Assembly: GCA_947650005.1 (NCBI GenBank)
Contig: CANSTU010000011.1
Span: forward strand, 1 to 62,687
DNA from: an uncultured Lachnospiraceae bacterium
Lineage (GTDB): Bacteria; Bacillota; Clostridia; Lachnospirales; Lachnospiraceae
DNA length: 62,687 bases
Direction of reading: 5' to 3'
Positions 61,006-62,687 of the stretch are shown in pieces. Made by a program: the position numbers and the translations under genes. Position 1 is the stretch's first letter. Every line of letters begins with the position of its first letter. The notes beneath the pieces are model-generated. The model worked only from the letters and a program-made list of their open reading frames with translations, had not been told where the DNA came from and did not search any database.

Positions 61006-62445
61006 CTAGTAATAGCAGATCACAGGAAATCCTTTTTCCATATAACCATAAATTTCCTTGGCCATACCGACCGGAAGATTAATACAGCCATGGGACCCAT
61101 TCGTCAAATAGATATTTCCGCCAAACTGCCTTCTCCAGGAGGCATCATGCATGCCGATGTTTCCATTAAAAGGCATCCAGTAATCCACATGGGATGCATA
61201 ACCGGTTCCTCGCAGTGTTGTATCCCTTGTCTTGTAAGTCAAGCCAAATACCCCCGCGGGCGTTCCCCGTCCCCTGGCAATGTTTCCGGACACGAAATCA
61301 CTTTCCAGTATCAATTCTCCGTCCACATACAGATATAGATGCTGGTTTCCCATATCAGCCTCCACATATGAAGAACCAATATCCTCCCCAGGCCCTCCTT
61401 CCGCATAGCCCTTCAGAAAGTAAAGAGGCTCTTTCTCGATCTCCTCCCCCTTTTTAATGGATGCGATCAAAGCCTCCGTCTCTCCGGCCCGATCCGTCCA
61501 CCAGCCATATCCGCCGCTCTTTAACAAAATCGTTTCCCCTGAGGTAGTCGTAAAACTGCGGTCTCTGCCATAGGTATCATGCTTCTTGGCCATTTTTTTC
61601 ACATATTCTCTGACGGCCTCTTCATCCAAAGTAACCTTTGTACCTTCAATCTGTATCCACTGGCTGATCACATCTCCGTCCACCACTTCCGTCTCCCCGT
61701 TCCAACGGTAGGTGATCTTAGCCCCCACATAACGGTTTGCCGTCTCCAACGCCCCATTTAGAGCTCGATTGTCGCTCCGTACATCCGCATTGCTATAATA
61801 TGCTCCCTCCGTCAGATCCAGCGTCTCCTGGAGCTCTTCCAATGCTTTCTCCACATCCTTTTTTACCTGTATAAAATCTAAAACCGTTCCAGGGTAATCT
61901 TCCTCGATAGAATATCCTTCCCCACTCACATAAGGCCCGATCAGCGCATTTTCCGGCAAATGCACATGCTGATCCTGAAAAAAGGGCGAAGAACGCAGCC
62001 TTTCTTCCAACATCTTTTCATCATATATCACGGTTCGGGGAAGCTCTCCCCCACTCGCGGTAAACAGCATCATAGGCCATTTCATACCGGACATCTGTGC
62101 ATTGATCTGATCAAGGGTATCGTCAAACACATAAATCATCCCCAATTCTGAAGGTACGATCACATCCTCCATCTCTTCTCTTCCCTTGATCTGAAGTTCA
62201 TATGTAATGGATGGGTTCAAAATCTCTTCCCTCACCCGCTCTCTGGAACAAAAACTATAATCCTTCCCATCAATTTCCGTTCTCCAGTAATAATGGCCTG
62301 CAAAGAAAAAAGCGCCTGCGAGATAAATCAAGGCTATCGTCCCCGTTGCAATCCCCGCTGCAGCCAATACCTTACGATATGGGAACTCTGCCTTCCTCTT
62401 TTTTTCTTCCTCATTTTGTACATTATCCGTCATCTGAATATCCAT
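61006..62445 (-). CDS. L,D-transpeptidase (YkuD) with peptidoglycan-binding-like domains
   Basis: A 479-residue membrane-anchored cell-wall enzyme: one TM helix (VLAAAGIATGTIALIYLAGAFFFAG) near residue 30, two ~110-residue putative PG-binding (PG_binding_4) domains, then the YkuD catalytic domain. The catalytic His/Cys motif is NGSHGCINLP, preceded by IGMHDASW. It makes 3-3 cross-links in peptidoglycan or attaches wall proteins. The ATG at 62445 follows AGGAATTTG; upstream TTG is weaker. It stands alone next to the tRNA terminator. Confidence 0.93.
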   Translation of the reverse strand: MDIQMTDNVQNEEEKKRKAEFPYRKVLAAAGIATGTIALIYLAGAFFFAGHYYWRTEIDGKDYSFCSRERVREEILNPSITYELQIKGREEMEDVIVPSELGMIYVFDDTLDQINAQMSGMKWPMMLFTASGGELPRTVIYDEKMLEERLRSSPFFQDQHVHLPENALIGPYVSGEGYSIEEDYPGTVLDFIQVKKDVEKALEELQETLDLTEGAYYSNADVRSDNRALNGALETANRYVGAKITYRWNGETEVVDGDVISQWIQIEGTKVTLDEEAVREYVKKMAKKHDTYGRDRSFTTTSGETILLKSGGYGWWTDRAGETEALIASIKKGEEIEKEPLYFLKGYAEGGPGEDIGSSYVEADMGNQHLYLYVDGELILESDFVSGNIARGRGTPAGVFGLTYKTRDTTLRGTGYASHVDYWMPFNGNIGMHDASWRRQFGGNIYLTNGSHGCINLPVGMAKEIYGYMEKGFPVICYY

Positions 62446-62552
62446 GTGCCAAATTCCTGCCGTTTTTCTGGCTGCCAGAAAATCCTTTTCTCTTCCTGAC
62501 AACGCTTCATCTTTTCTATTTTAACACTTATCGAGAAAAAGAAAAATAGCCA

Positions 62553-62596
62553 AATAAAAAAAAGCTGTATCCGAACCAATATGATTCGATACAACC
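62553..62596 (-). terminator. Terminator of tRNA-Lys transcript
   Basis: Minus strand GTTGTATCGAA ... TTCGGATACAGC, then TTTTTTTTTATT. Confidence 0.85.
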
Positions 62597-62632
62597 CTTT
62601 CCAATCCACACATTTTAAATTCTATTTTAAAA

Positions 62633-62687
62633 TGAAGCACGGGGGATTCGAACCCCCGACAACCTGATTAAAAGTCAGGTGCTCTAC
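62633..62687 (-). tRNA. tRNA-Lys(UUU), 5' part beyond window
   Basis: On the minus strand an anticodon stem CCTGA/TCAGG with loop CTTTTAA (anticodon TTT), variable loop TTGTC, T-arm GGGGG-TTCGAAT-CCCCC and acceptor strand GTGCTTC with discriminator A. The D-arm is only partly in the window. CCA is not encoded. The D-arm start is cut by the window end. Confidence 0.96.

Overview
The window looks like a low-50s %GC, spore-forming, strictly anaerobic Firmicute of the Lachnospiraceae/Clostridium XIVa type. The reasons are the sporulation genes spmA and spmB, a T-box-controlled metG, split transketolase subunits, an AraR/AraA/AraD arabinose operon, many rho-independent terminators, Gram-positive lipoproteins, and a conserved Orn/Lys/Arg decarboxylase - nucleotide kinase - holB - ricT - trmN6-like - rsmI gene order. 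Most genes lie on the minus strand.

Layout. 1-5.2 kb: lipase-like hydrolase (cut by the window edge), T-box-controlled metG, a D-2-hydroxyacid dehydrogenase, rpe. 5.2-12.6 kb: one arabinose-to-pentose-phosphate block (araR, araA, FGGY ribulokinase-like kinase, araD, two-subunit transketolase, rpe) read from an AraR-type promoter with TTGTAT operators near 12.4-12.57 kb. 12.7-21.8 kb: DUF885 metallopeptidase, MarR regulator, MacB-like ABC exporter with a coiled-coil FtsX permease, membrane-anchored Mrr-like nuclease, NSS sodium symporter, spmB.

21.8-34.7 kb: a block of about 12.9 kb sits between spmB and spmA, genes that are normally adjacent. It holds an asparaginase, a small serine recombinase and an eight-gene exopolysaccharide operon: VTC-fold protein, DUF4956, CotH-kinase-like protein, PilZ-containing cellulose synthase-like glycosyltransferase, MBOAT O-acetyltransferase, DHHW/AlgX-like protein, GH5 endoglucanase lipoprotein, metallo-beta-lactamase-fold protein. 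Between recombinase and operon lie two 26-bp dyad sites with matching 2-bp cores in inverted orientation. They enclose a near-consensus sigma-A promoter that in this assembly points away from the operon. I read this as an invertible promoter captured in the OFF state, made by the neighbouring recombinase. It is the most interesting object in the window.

35.6-39.6 kb: autoregulated TetR regulator and MFS pump, then a cobalamin-riboswitch-controlled pair (DUF4430 lipoprotein plus ECF S component) bracketed by two long hairpins. 39.5-47.9 kb: YesM/YesN two-component system, CUT1 sugar ABC importer and two tandem esterases, probably for acylated oligosaccharides. 48.1-50.7 kb: polar amino-acid ABC importer. 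50.9-62.7 kb: acpP, the rsmI-holB-decarboxylase housekeeping cluster with glpK and pyk interposed, HD-domain protein, L,D-transpeptidase, partial tRNA-Lys.

A dispersed two-hairpin intergenic repeat (first hairpin resembling GCCYGCTTTAGCRGGC) recurs in at least six gaps. Starts were chosen from ribosome-binding sites by eye. Names rest on motif recognition, not database searches.
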